Below, in pieces: positions 1-13,000 of a stretch of 64,000 nt of DNA (position 1 is its first letter; each line of letters starts with the position of its first letter). Position numbers and translations under genes: made by a program. The notes under the pieces were generated by a model. The model was not told the DNA's origin, did no database searches, and worked only from the letters and a program-made list of their open reading frames with translations. Source of the DNA: Metopolophium dirhodum (Eukaryota > Arthropoda > Insecta > Hemiptera > Aphididae). The stretch is taken from the NCBI RefSeq assembly GCF_019925205.1, contig NC_083566.1, positions 15,624,001 to 15,688,000 on the forward strand, given 5' to 3'.

Positions 1-32
1 TACAAAAATAAATTAATTATTAAAACTAAAAA

Positions 33-194
33 TTATCTAAGTACTACTTTGTGTACAACATTCCTGGTTAACCTGTCTTTCGCTAACACGAAGAGATTTG
101 ATGGTTTTCCTACACGTGAGCAGGCAACATATAGCTGTCCATGTGAGAAACATGTGTTTTCCAAATCCAAACCGCAAATAGACATTGTTTGGCC
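33..194 (-). pseudogene. Helitron helicase C-terminal end, fused after Rep
   Basis: In frame after the Rep stop, the reading GQTMSICGLDLENTCF, then SHGQLYVACSRVGKPSNLF, ends in LTRNVVHKVVLR and TAA (33-35). This is the conserved end of Pif1-type Helitron helicases (motif VI region). All preceding helicase motifs are absent, so 1 to 3 kb were lost between bases 195 and 200. I infer one deletion. Confidence 0.83.
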
Positions 195-197
195 TTA

Positions 198-1058
198 CTT
201 ATGTATGGGGAAACTGAAAATACGCCAGATAGCTTCGCTGCTGCTTATATTTCTACCCATTTGGTATCTTGCTATTTCGTCATTTTTGTTTATATCTTGT
301 ATTTCAAATACGGCCAAATCACTACTTTTGTTAACATATTTACAAATGTACTTAATGGATTTGACGGAACTGCAAAACTCGACATTAATATGAGCCTTAT
401 ACGCTTTTGACAGCAATGGTGAGTACGGAACTACCCACCGATTATCAATTTCAACTTCATTTATAGAATTCGGCTTTCGCATTGTAAATGTGTGACCACC
501 ATGCTCAGGGTCTCTGCGGCGATACAATGGATAACCATCGATATCCGTAATAATATCATTGGTAAAGGGTTTCGGGAAACGTTTCTTACACGTTCCTTCT
601 TCCATGCATGGTGATGTCATGTTAAAAGCACCACATGGTCCGTGGATCATGTGACTGGTAACAATATCAAACAATTCTGAGTCAGTTAGTGGATCCGGAA
701 TTTCGGCAGAAATTATTTGGTCAATTTCTTCTGGACGGATTTTACCTTCAAACCAAACCAAAATATGAGAATGAGGCAAACCTCGCTTTTGCCACTCAAT
801 AGAATACAGCCAGCAACGTGTGTTACCAAAAACTGAATATATTACGATTAAATTAATTAAAGATTTTAACTTTTGTTTGAACACACGTGTAACGATATCG
901 TGACGATGTATTGATTGTTAGCCTGGTAATAACAAACTTTTTATTTCTTCCCAATTTGGATTACACGTAAATGTAACAAACAAATCAGGTCGACCGTAAT
1001 GACGTACATAAGTCATCGCATCTTGTATGTATTCCTGCATGCTCCGTGGACTGCTAAT
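198..1058 (-). pseudogene. Helitron Rep (Helitron-like N domain), broken
   Basis: The minus-strand reading begins SPRSMQEYIQDAMTYVRHYG, continues through GRPDLFVTFTCNPNWEEI, meets an in-frame TAA at 918-920, and resumes with IVTRVFKQKL. It then shows EWQKRGLPHSHILVWF, whose His-x-His is the HUH metal motif of rolling-circle initiators, then HGPCGAFN, CKKRFPKPF, YRRRDPEHGG and VPYSPLLSKAYKAHINVEFC. It ends SSSEAIWRIFSFPIHK followed by TAA (195-197). The Rep catalytic tyrosine region (YICKYVNK) is present. The internal stop and the missing N-terminus show it is inactive. Confidence 0.87.
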
Positions 1059-1060
1059 AT

Positions 1061-1510
1061 TGAGATAAAAACTATTCTATATATTACCAGTAGTTTCGGA
1101 GATTATCGCGAACATACATCGTGACACGAAATTTTTATATATACAGATTGAGATAAAAACTATCCTATATATTATGGAGATAATTCTTGGAACAATTCAT
1201 ATCTACACGCGGCCGACGATAAAACACACACAATAGAAAAGAAGTCAGATTACAGTTAGCTATATAGATACTGTCGCGGTCGGTCACGGGAAAACCCGAA
1301 ATACATCATGCAATTATACAAATTTATTAAAAAGTTAATTAAAATATTTAAAATATTAAAAAAATTGAAATAAAAACTATCCTATCTTTTAAGTTGGATC
1401 AAATTACACACGGTGTAAACAATTTGATCAAAACAGGTCCAGTAGTTTCGGAGATTATCGCGAACATACATCGTGACACGAAATTTTTATATATACAGAT
1501 TAGAAATACA
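1061..1510. repeat. Repeated short tails next to the Helitron
   Basis: A ~62-bp segment beginning CAGTAGTTTCGGAGATTATC and ending TTTTTATATATACAGAT occurs at 1087-1149 and again at 1439-1501. A shorter block, GAGATAAAAACTATCCTATA or close to it, occurs near 1061, 1148 and 1364. These look like the ends of non-autonomous elements or non-LTR tails; I cannot name the family. Confidence 0.55.
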
Positions 1511-2080
1511 AACTTAATATTTCACTAACAGTAAATATTATAAAAAAATATTACGAAACGTACTATACTCATATTATATTATGATTGTATTAGTTACAAA
1601 CTCTTGAATTAAGAGTTATGTTTGAGGATTTAATTAATTTTCTAAAAGGAAATGCCTCAAGGTTGCCTCAGTAAGTTGAGGGACCGTAGTTAAAGTGCCG
1701 TCCACCAATAAATGACCCGAAAAAAAAAAAACGATTAATTCAAATATAGAAGGTACTTATATCATATATTTTTATCAAAATATCATTGTGTTAGCCACAG
1801 TCTTGTGTAAATTATATTGTCTTATGTTTTCCCAATCTAATAATACAAAATACTGAAAATTAATGAAATCACAAATATTAGTAGGTACAATAGAGAGACT
1901 GTGCATTGATTTACAAATTTGTCTTAAATTTACTTTTTGCATAGAGAATAATATGAAGGTGGGCTGGGCTTAGATGCTGATAAATCATTAATAGAGACGC
2001 GTTGATCGCTTTTATGTGCTTCAAATTGTTTACACGAGTGAGCTGGGTTAGGTTAGGTTATCAGCGGTCTTCGAGGGGAA
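1511..2080. other. AT-rich spacer, no gene seen
   Basis: No coding frame or RNA gene recognised. A short GGTTAGGTTAGG stretch near 2046-2058 resembles two insect telomeric units. Confidence 0.5.
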
Positions 2081-2815
2081 CAATTGAGGCCAAATAAAGC
2101 GTTGACTCCAAAAACCGCACACTTTTAATAAAATACAGGACAGAACCGCACACATTTAATAGGTTAAAACTGCACAATTTTAAAAATTGTCGTATCCAAA
2201 AACCGCACAGTTATGATTTTGACCCCAAAAAGGTCGATAAACAAAAAACGCATATGTATATGTATAATTAATTATTTGTTCTCATTATTCTCACAGTTCA
2301 TCAAAAAAAATTTATACATTTAAACATTTTAAATATAAATTTTAAAAAAATGTCAACTTAAAAATGTATACATTCAATAATTTAAAATTAAATAATTTAA
2401 AAAAAATGTAAAACGAAAAATGTATATAGGTATATTCAAAAATTTTAAATATTAATTTTAAAAATAATTAAAACTTTCAAAGTTTGATTGGCTGAAACCG
2501 ACTGCCGACGTTTTTTAAAAACTTTATACGATGCCCGTCACGTAAAAATTCTTCCCAAAATTGAAACAATAGTACATATTATAGTACATATCATATAACC
2601 TTATCTTTTCACTATTTTCACTAAAAATAGTGTGCGGTTTTAACCCACTATAAATGTACGGTAATTTATTATGCAATGACCGATAAGCTGTGCAGTTTTG
2701 GCTATCGACCTTTTTAGGGCTAAAATCAAAAGTGTGCGGTTTTTGGATGCAACCAAATAAAGTATACCTAATCGAGTATCGACTATCAATATAAAGGAGC
2801 CTCAATTGCCTTCCG
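2081..2815. mobile_element. Inverted-repeat (MITE-like) element with CCGCACA motifs
   Basis: The left arm at 2191-2236 (TCCAAAAACCGCACA, then AAAAAGGTCGATA) is repeated inverted at about 2703-2750 (TATCGACCTTTTT, then TGTGCGGTTTTTGGA). Further out, ATTGAGG and CCAAATAAAG at the left match inverted copies beyond 2750. The CCGCACA word also appears near 2115 and 2146 on the left and inverted near 2630 on the right. The centre is AT-rich and noncoding. The exact ends and target duplication are unclear. Confidence 0.6.
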
Positions 2816-2829
2816 TGGGAACGCGGCCT

Positions 2830-4019
2830 CAAATGTATTTAACATAGGCGTGGACTATCCATATCTTTATTATCTATGGGCTTCATCCATAGCACGGATT
2901 AAGGTGTCAACAATCTAAGGATCAACCTGATAATCAAACACTTAAGTTCAGCAACCTACAAATCAGGATCTTTTTATTCAAAGTGTCCTAATTAGTCATA
3001 ACAAGGTTAGTTAGGTAAACCTATGGTTAGTTGAAGCTATGGTAATGATAGACGACTACCATCACCGGTCGTGAGCTTTGCGATGATCTTTTCCTACTAA
3101 CTATCAAGGTATTCGATATTGTAAACATAACAATGAAAGAAAATATTTAAATATTATTAATTTGGTTAGGTTAGTTTAGGTTAGGATAGGGCAGGAAATT
3201 AGATGTTAACTAATTATCATAGTTTTTAACACGGTATTAAAGACTGTCAGCAAGAGTTGTACCAGTATAGTTATTAAAAACTTAAATACAGCCAACAATA
3301 AATAATGATTTTTTTACCACAACAAATTATAAAATGTATTTTAAAATATAACAAAATATTATTTTATTAGGGTTTTATAAGGTTTTCAATACTTATGAGT
3401 TTTTGTAAATAGAAAATGTATAAAATCAATAGTTTTAATTTAATATATTATGGTTTTGTGTTTTAATATCCTATTGTCAAAGAATTCTCAGGGTTTCCTT
3501 TCCACATTTTTTTACATTGTACTAAATCTAACTTTTTTCTGCACATATTTACAAAGACTAAAACAAATATCTGACTATGTTTTTATTTGCATTATAGTTT
3601 GTAATTTAATATTGACTGTAGACCCACCAAACACAATATTATTTTAAATTAAACATTTTATGTCCTTTATAAATTACAATCACATAGTAGAGTCCGTGCA
3701 GGACCTTTTATCATTAAATTTCTTTATAACCTTTATAATTTACATTCATTTTTATACATTTTCTAATACATTTATTACCGTGATACACCTCTGATCATTA
3801 TAACTGTTCTCATTATTATAATGTAAACAACACCTAGTTTTTGGATTGTAGTTAATATGTATTGCAGTATTTAGCTTCCAGCATATTCTTTTGTTTAGTG
3901 TTATTTCACCCAGATTTCTCAAACAATTTTTTTTTCACTTCATTGAACTCTAGTAGATATTTACTTTTAGTAGATTTTAATTCCTATCTAGATCTTTCTA
4001 TATAGATTTTTTAAAAACT
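2830..4019. other. AT-rich flank before the satellite
   Basis: No gene recognised. A degenerate run of GGTTAGG-like units lies at 3162-3190. From about 3900 the text begins to resemble satellite sequence, for example ACTCTAG next to long T-runs, which suggests a decayed array edge. Confidence 0.45.
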
Positions 4020-7000
4020 GACAAGCCGGCGCCAACACCCTCCTTCAATTTTTTTTTTTAGTAATGTAACTCTAGTCGAATATTTTTTATTGACTTGAAA
4101 TTTGATGACTTGGTGTCTTATGAATAATCATTCTTTAATGAACTAAATATTTTGAATAGTTTTTTCTGTTTAAGATTCTGGGCATTTTAGTTTGTACTTT
4201 GTAATGTTTATTCCTACAATTAAATTTTTTCAAAATTTCCTTTTTGGTTTCCTAAAATGAATTTGCCTGCGGGCGCCAACACCCTCCTTCAATTTTTTTT
4301 TTTAGAAATGTAACTCTAGTTGTATATTTTGTATATACTTGAAAATTGATAACTTGGTTTCCTTTGAATAATCATTCTTTAATGAACTAAATATTTTGAA
4401 TAGTTTTTTCTGTTTAAGATACTGGGCATTTTAGTATGTACTTTGTAATGTTTATTCCTACAGTTAAATTTTTTCAAAACTTTTTTTTTGGTTTCCTAAA
4501 ATGCATTTGCCTGCGGGCGCCAACACCCTCCTTCAATTTTTTTTTTATGATTTTACCTCTAGCCAAATTTTTTAAACACTGACAATCGGGTACCCTTGAA
4601 TAATCCTTGTTCTATGAAATACATATTTTAAATAGTTTTTTCTGTTTAATATTCTGGGCATTTTAGTTTGTACTTTGTAATGTGTAATCATACAGTTAAA
4701 TTTATTCAAAATTTTTTTTTGGTTTCCTAAAATGCATTTGACTGCGGGCGCCAACACCCTCCTTCAATTTTTTTTTTTAGAAATGTAACTCTAGTTGAAT
4801 ATTTTGTATATACTTGAAAATTGATAACTTGGTTTCCTTTGAATAATCATTCTTTAATGAACTAAATATTTTGAATAGTTTTTTCTGTTTAAGATACTGG
4901 GCATTTTAGTATGTACTTTGTAATGTTTATTCCTACAGTTAAATTTATTCAAAATTTTTTTTTGGTTTCCTAAAATGCATTTGCCTGCGGGCGCCAACAC
5001 CCTCCTTCAATTTTTTTTTTATGATTTTACCTCTAGCCAAATTTTTTAAACATTGAAAATCTGGTACCTCTTGAATAATCCTTATCTTTAATGAACTAAA
5101 TATTTTAAATGGTTTTTTTTTGTTTTAGATTCTGGGCATTCTAGTTTGTAATTTGTAATGTGTATTCCTACAGTTATATTTATTCAAAATTTTTTTTGAT
5201 TTCCTAAAATGCATTTGCCTGCGGGCGTCAACACCCTCCTTCAATTTTTTTTTTAGTTATGTAACTCTAGTTAAATATTTTGTATTTACTTGAAAATTGA
5301 TAACTTGGTGCCCTATGAATAATCATTCTTTAATGAACTAAATATTTTGAATAGTTTTTTCTGTTTAAGATTCTGGGCATTTTAGTTTGTACTTTGTAAT
5401 GTTTATTCCTACAGTTAATTTTTTTCAAAACTTTTTTTTTGGTATCCTAAAATGCATTTGCCTGCGGGCGCCAACACCCTCCTTCAATTTTTTTTTTATG
5501 ATTTTACCTCTAGCCAAATTTTTTAAACATTGACAATCGGGTACCCTTGAATAATCCTTGTTCTATGAAATACATATTTTAAATAGTTTTTTCTGTTTAA
5601 TATTCTGGGCATTTTAGTTTGTACTTTGTAATGTGTAATCATACAGTTAAATTTATTCAAAATTTTTTTTTGGTTTCCTAAAATGCATTTGACTGCGGGC
5701 GCCAACACCCTCCTTCAATTTTTTTTTTTAGAAATGTAACTCTAGTTGAATATTTTGTATATACTTGAAAATTGATAACTTGGTTTCCTTTGAATAATCA
5801 TTCTTTAATGAACTAAATATTTTGAATAGTTTTTTCTGTTTAAGATACTGGGCATTTTAGTATGTACTTTGTAATGTTTATTCCTACAGTTAAATTTATT
5901 CAAAATTTTTTTTTGGTTTCCTAAAATGCATTTGCCTGCGGGCGCCAACACCCTCCTTCAATTTTTTTTTTATGATTTTACCTCTAGCCAAATTTTTTAA
6001 ACATTGAAAATCTGGTACCTCTTGAATAATCCTTATCTTTAATGAACTAAATATTTTAAATGTTTTTTTTTTGTTTTAGATTCTGGGCATTCTAGTTTGT
6101 AATTTGTAATGTGTATTCCTACAGTTAAATTTATTCAAAATTTTTTTTGATTTCCTAAAATGCATTTGCCTGCGGGCGTCAACACCCTCCTTCAATTTTT
6201 TTTTTAGTTATGTAACTCTAGTTAAATATTTTGTATTTACTTGAAAATTGATAACTTGGTGCCCTATGAATAATCATTCTTTAATGAACTAAATATTTTG
6301 AATAGTTTTTTCTGTTTAAGATTCTGGGCATTTTAGTTTGTACTTTGTAATGTTTATTCCTACAGTTAATTTTTTTCAAAACTTTTTTTTTGGTATCCTA
6401 AAATGCATTTGCCTGCGGGCGCCAACACCCTCCTTCAATTTTTTTTTTATGATTTTACCTCTAGCCAAATTTTTTAAACATTGACAATCGGGTACCCTTG
6501 AATAATCCTTGTTCTATGAAATACATATTTTAAATAGTTTTTTCTGTTTAAGATTCTGGGCATTTTAGTTTGTACTTTGTAATGTTTATTCCTACAATTA
6601 AATTTTTTCAAAATTTCCTTTTTGGTTTCCTAAAATGAATTTGCCTGCGGGCGCCAACACCCTCCTTCAATTTTTTTTTTTAGAAATGTAACTCTAGTTG
6701 TATATTTTGTATATACTTGAAAATTGATAACTTGGTTTCCTTTGAATAATCATTCTTTAATGAACTAAATATTTTGAATAGTTTTTTCTGTTTAAGATAC
6801 TGGGCATTTTAGTATGTACTTTGTAATGTTTATTCCTACAGTTAAATTTTTTCAAAACTTTTTTTTTGGTTTCCTAAAATGCATTTGCCTGCGGGCGCCA
6901 ACACCCTCCTTCAATTTTTTTTTTATGATTTTACCTCTAGCCAAATTTTTTAAACACTGACAATCGGGTACCCTTGAATAATCCTTGTTCTATGAAATAC

Positions 7001-10000
7001 ATATTTTAAATAGTTTTTTCTGTTTAATATTCTGGGCATTTTAGTTTGTACTTTGTAATGTGTAATCATACAGTTAAATTTATTCAAAATTTTTTTTTGG
7101 TTTCCTAAAATGCATTTGCCTGCGGGCGCCAAAACCCTCCTTCAATTTTTTTTTAAGATTTTACCTCTAGCCACATTTTTCAAACATTGAAAATCTGGTA
7201 CCTCTTGAATAATCCTTATCTTTAATGAACTAAATATTTTAAATGGTTTTTTTTTGTTTTAGATTCTGGGCATTCTAGTTTGTAATTTGTAATGTGTATT
7301 CCTACAGTTAAATTTATTCAAAATTTTTTTTGATTTCCTAAAATGCATTTGCCTGCGGGCGCCAACACCCTCCTTCAATTTTTTTTTTTAGAAATGTAAC
7401 TCTAGTTGTATATTTTGTATATACTTGAAAATTGATAACTTGGTTTCCTTTGAATAATCATTCTTTAATGAACTAAATATTTTGAATAGTTTTTTCTGTT
7501 CAAGATACTGGGCATTTTAGTATGTACTTTGTAATGTTTATTCCTACAGTTAAATTTATTCAAAATTTTTTTTTGGTTTCCTAAAATGCATTTGCCTGCG
7601 GGCGCCAACACCCTCCTTCAATTTTTTTTTTTAGAAATGTAAGTCTAGTTGAATATTTTGTATATACTTGAAAATTGATAACTTGGTTTCCTTTGAATAA
7701 TCATTCTTTAAAGAACTAAATATTTTGAATATTTTTTTCTGTTTAAGATTCTGGGCATTTTATTTTGTACTTTATAATGTTTATTCCTACAGTTAAATTT
7801 TTTCAAAATATCTTTTTTGGTTTCCTAAAATGCATTTGCCTGCGGGCGCCAACACCCTCCTTCAATTTTTTTTTTTAGAAATGTAACTCTAGTTGAATAT
7901 TTTGTATATACTTGAAAATTGATAACTTGGTTTCCTTTGAATAATCATTCTTTAATGAACTAAATATTTTGAATAGTTTTTTCTGTTTAAGATACTGGGC
8001 ATTTTAGTATGTACTTTGTAATGTTTATTCCTACAGTTAAATTTTTTCAAAACCTTTTTTTTGGTTTCCTAAAATGCATTTGCCTGCGGGCGCCAGCACC
8101 CTCCTTCAATTTTTTTTTATGATTTTACCTCTAGCCAAATTTTTTAAACATTGACAATCGGGTACTCTTGAATAATCCTTGTTCTATGAAATACATATTT
8201 TAAATAGTTTTTTCTGTTTAATATTCTGGGCATTTTAGTTTGTACTTTGTAATGTGTAATCATACAGTTAAATTTATTCAAAATTTTTTTTTGGTTTCCT
8301 AAAATGCATTTGCCTGCGGGCGCCAAAACCCTCCTTCAATTTTTTTTTAAGATTTTACCTCTAGCCAAATTTTTTAAACATTGACAATCGGGTACCCTTG
8401 AATAATCCTTGTTCTATGAAATACATATTTTAAATAGTTTTTTCTGTTTAATATTCTGGGCATTTTAGTTTGTACTTTGTAATGTGTAATCATACAGTTA
8501 AATTTATTCAAAATTTTTTTTTGGTTTCCTAAAATGCATTTGCCTGTGGGCGCCAAAACCCTCCTTCAATTTTTTTTTTATGATTTTACCTCTAGCCAAA
8601 TTTTTTAAACATTGAAAATCTGGTACCTCTTGAATAATCCTTATCTTTAATGAACTAAATATTTTAAATGGTTTTTTTTTGTTTTAGATTCTGGGCATTC
8701 TAGTTTGTAATTTGTAATGTGTATTCCTACAGTTAAATTTATTCAAAATTTTTTTTGATTTCCTAAAATGCATTTGCCTGCGGGCGCCAACACCCTCCTT
8801 CAATTTTTTTTTTTAGAAATGTAACTCTAGTTGAATATTTTGTATATACTTGAAAATTGATAACTTGGTTTCCTTTGAATAATCATTCTTTAATGAACTA
8901 AATATTTTGAATAGTTTTTTCTGTTTAAGATACTGGGCATTTTAGTATGTTCTTTGTAATGTTTATTCCTACAGTTAAATTTTTTCAAAACTTTTTTTTT
9001 GGTATCCTAAAATGCATTTGCCTGTGGGCGCCAACACCCTCCTTTCATTTTTTTTTTATGATTTTACCTCTAGCCAAATTTTTTAAACATTGACAATCGG
9101 GTACCCTTGAATAATCCTTGTTCTATGAAATACATATTTTAAATAGTTTTTTCTGTTTAAGATACTGGGCATTTTAGTATGTACTTTGTAATGTTTATTC
9201 CTACAGTTAAATTTATTCAAAATTTTTTTTTGGTTTCCTAAAATGCATTTGCCTGTGGGCGCCAACACCCTCCTTCAATTTTTTTTTTTAGAAATGTAAC
9301 TCTAGTTGAATATTTTGTATATACTTGAAAATTGATAACTTGGTTTCCTTTGAATAATCATTCTTTAATGAACTAAATATTTTGAATAGTTTTTTCTGTT
9401 TAAGATACTGGGCATTTTAGTATGTACTTTGTAATGTTTATTCGTACAGTTAAATTTTTTCAAAACCTTTTTTTTGGTTTCCTAAAATGCATTTGCCTGC
9501 GGGCGCCAGCACCCTCCTTCAATTTTTTTTTATGATTTTACCTCTAGCCAAATTTTTTAAACATTGAAAATCTGGTACCTCTTGAATAATCCTTATCTTT
9601 AATGAACTAAATATTTTAAATGGTTTTTTTTTGTTTTAGATTCTGGGCATTCTAGTTTGTAATTTGTAATGTGTATTCCTACAGTTAAATTTATTCAAAA
9701 TTTTTTTTGATTTCCTAAAATGCATTTGCCTGCGGGCGCCAACACCCTCCTTCAATTTTTTTTTTTAGAAATGTAACTCTAGTTGAATATTTTGTATATA
9801 CTTGAAAATTGATAACTTGGTTTCCTTTGAATAATCATTCTTTAATGAACTAAATATTTTGAATAGTTTTTTCTGTTTAATATTCTGGGCATTTTAGTTT
9901 GTACTTTGTAATGTGTAATCATACAGTTAAATTTATTCAAAATTTTTTTTTGGTTTCCTAAAATGCATTTGCCTGCGGGCGCCAAAACCCTCCTTCAATT

Positions 10001-13000
10001 TTTTTTTAAGATTTTACCTCTAGCCAAATTTTTTAAACATTGACAATCGGGTACCCTTGAATAATCCTTGTTCTATGAAATACATATTTTAAATAGTTTT
10101 TTCTGTTTAATATTCTGGGCATTTTAGTTTGTACTTTGTAATGTGTAATCATACAGTTAAATTTATTCAAAATTTTTTTTTGGTTTCCTAAAATGCATTT
10201 ACCTGCGGGCGCCAAAACCCTCCTTCAATTTTTTTTTTATGATTTTACCTCTAGCCAAATTTTTTAAACATTGAAAATCTGGTACCTCTTGAATAATCCT
10301 TGTTCTATGAAATACATATTTTAAATAGTTTTTTCTGTTTAAGATTCTGGGCATTTTAGTTTGTACTTTGTAATGTTTATTCCTACAATAAAATTTTTTC
10401 AAAATTTCCTTTTTGGTTTCCTAAAATGAATTTGCCTGCGGGCGCCAACACCCTCCTTCAATTTTTTTTTTTAGAAATGTAACTCTAGTTGTATATTTTG
10501 TATATACTTGAAAATTGATAACTTGGTTTCCTTTGAATAATCATTCTTTAATGAACTAAATATTTTGAATAGTTTTTTCTGTTCAAGATACTGGGCATTT
10601 TAGTATGTACTTTGTAATGTTTATTCCTACAGTTAAATTAATTCAAAATTTTTTTTTGGTTTCCTAAAATGCATTTGCCTGCGGGCGCCAACACCCTCCT
10701 TCAATTTTTTTTTTTAGAATTGTAAGTCTAGTTGAATATTTTGTATATACTGGAAAATTGATAACTTGGTTTCCTTTGAATAATCATTCTTTAAAGAACT
10801 AAATATTTTGAATATTTTTTTCTGTTTAAGATTCTGGGCATTTTATTTTGTACTTTATAATGTTTATTCCTACAGTTAAATTTTTTCAAAATATCTTTTT
10901 TGGTTTCCTAAAATGCATTTGCCTGCGGGCGCCAACACCCTCCTTCAATTTTTTTTTTATGATTTTACCTCTAGCCAAATTTTTTAAACATTGAAAATCT
11001 GGTACCTCTTGAATAATCCTTATCTTTAATGAACTAAATATTTTAAATGGTTTTTTTTTGTTTTAGATTCTGGGCATTCTAGTTTGTAATTTGTAATGTG
11101 TATTCCTACAGTTAAATTTATTCAAAATTTTTTTTGATTTCCTAAAATGCATTTGCCTGCGGGCGCCAACACCCTCCTTCAATTTTTTTTTTTAGAAATG
11201 TAACTCTAGTTGAATATTTTGTATATACTTGAAAATTGATAACTTGGTTTCCTTTGAATAATCATTCTTTAATGAACTAAATATTTTGAATAGTTTTTTC
11301 TGTTTAAGATACTGGGCATTTTAGTATGTACTTTGTAATGTTTATTCCTACAGTTAAATTTTTTCAAAACTTTTTTTTTGGTTTCCTAAAATGCATTTGC
11401 CTGCGGGCGCCAACACCCTCCTTCAATTTTTTTTTTATGATTTTACCTCTAGCCAAATTTTTTAAACATTGACAATCGGGTACCCTTGAATAATCCTTGT
11501 TCTATGAAATACATATTTTAAATAGTTTTTTCTGTTTAATATTCTGGGCATTTTAGTTTGTACTTTGTAATGTGTAATCATACAGTTAAATTTATTCAAA
11601 ATTTTTTTTTGGTTTCCTAAAATGCATTTGCCTGCGGGCGCCAAAACCCTCCTTCAATTTTTTTTTAAGATTTTACCTCTAGCCACATTTTTCAAACATT
11701 GAAAATCTGGTACCTCTTGAATAATCCTTATCTTTAATGAACTAAATATTTTGAATAGTTTTTTTCTGTTTAAGATTCTGGGCATTTTAGTTTGTACTTT
11801 GTAATGTTTATTCCTACAATTAAATTTTTTCAAAATTTCCTTTTTGGTTTCCTAAAATGAATTTGCCTGCGGGCGCCAACACCCTCCTTCAATTTTTTTT
11901 TTAGTAATGTAACTCTAGTTAAATATTTTGTATTTACTTGAAAATTGATAACTTGGTGCCCTATGAATAATCATTCTTTAATGAACTAAATATTTTGAAT
12001 AGTTTTTTCTGTTTAAGATTCTGGGCATTTTAGTTTGTACTTTGTAATGTTTATTCCTACAGTTAATTTTTTTCAAAACTTTTTTTTTGGTATCCTAAAA
12101 TGCATTTGCCTGCGGGCGCCAACACCCTCCTTCAATTTTTTTTTTATGATTTTACCTATAGCCAAATTTTTTAAACATTGACAATCGGGTACCCTTGAAT
12201 AATCCTTGTTCTATGAAATACATATTTTAAATAGTTTTTTCTGTTTAAGATTCTGGGCATTTTAGTTTGTACTTTGTAATGATTATTCCTACAATTAATT
12301 TTTTTCAAAATTTCCTTTTTGGTTTCCTAAAATGAATTTGCCTGCGGGCGCCAACACCCTCCTTCAATTTTTTTTTTTAGAAATGTAACTCTAGTTGTAT
12401 ATTTTGTATATACTTGAAAATTGATAACTTGGTTTCCTTTGAATAATCATTCTTTAATGAACTAAATATTTTGAATAGTTTTTTCTGTTTAAGATACTGG
12501 GCATTTTAGTATGTACTTTGTAATGTTTATTCCTACAGTTAAATTTATTCAAAATTTTTTTTTGGTTTCCTAAAATGCATTTGCCTGCGGGCGCCAACAC
12601 CCTCCTTTAATTTTTTTTTTTAGAAATGTAACTCTAGTTGAATATTTTGTATATACTTGAAAATTGATAACTTGGTTTCCTTTGAATAATCATTCTTTAA
12701 AGAACTAAATATTTTGAATATTTTTTTCTGTTTAAGATTCTGGGCATTTTATTTTGTACTTTATAATGTTTATTCCTACAGTTAAATTTTTTCAAAATAT
12801 CTTTTTTGGTTTCCTAAAATGCATTTGCCTGCGGGCGCCAACACCCTCCTTCAATTTTTTTTTTTAGAAATGTAACTCTAGTTGAATATTTTGTATATAC
12901 TTGAAAATTGATAACTTGGTTTCCTTTGAATAATCATTCTTTAATGAACTAAATATTTTGAATAGTTTTTTCTGTTTAAGATACTGGGCATTTTAGTATG

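Larger units (their letters stand above)
1..1060 (-). mobile_element. Helitron remnant, internally deleted
   Basis: A rolling-circle transposon in minus orientation, cut by the window edge at its 3' side. The N-terminal Rep part (about 1058-198) is joined in the same frame to the C-terminal end of the helicase (194-33). The whole helicase motor is missing. The upstream edge near 1060 abuts an unrelated repeat containing GAGATAAAAACTAT. The terminal CTRR hairpin would lie to the left of base 1. Confidence 0.85.
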
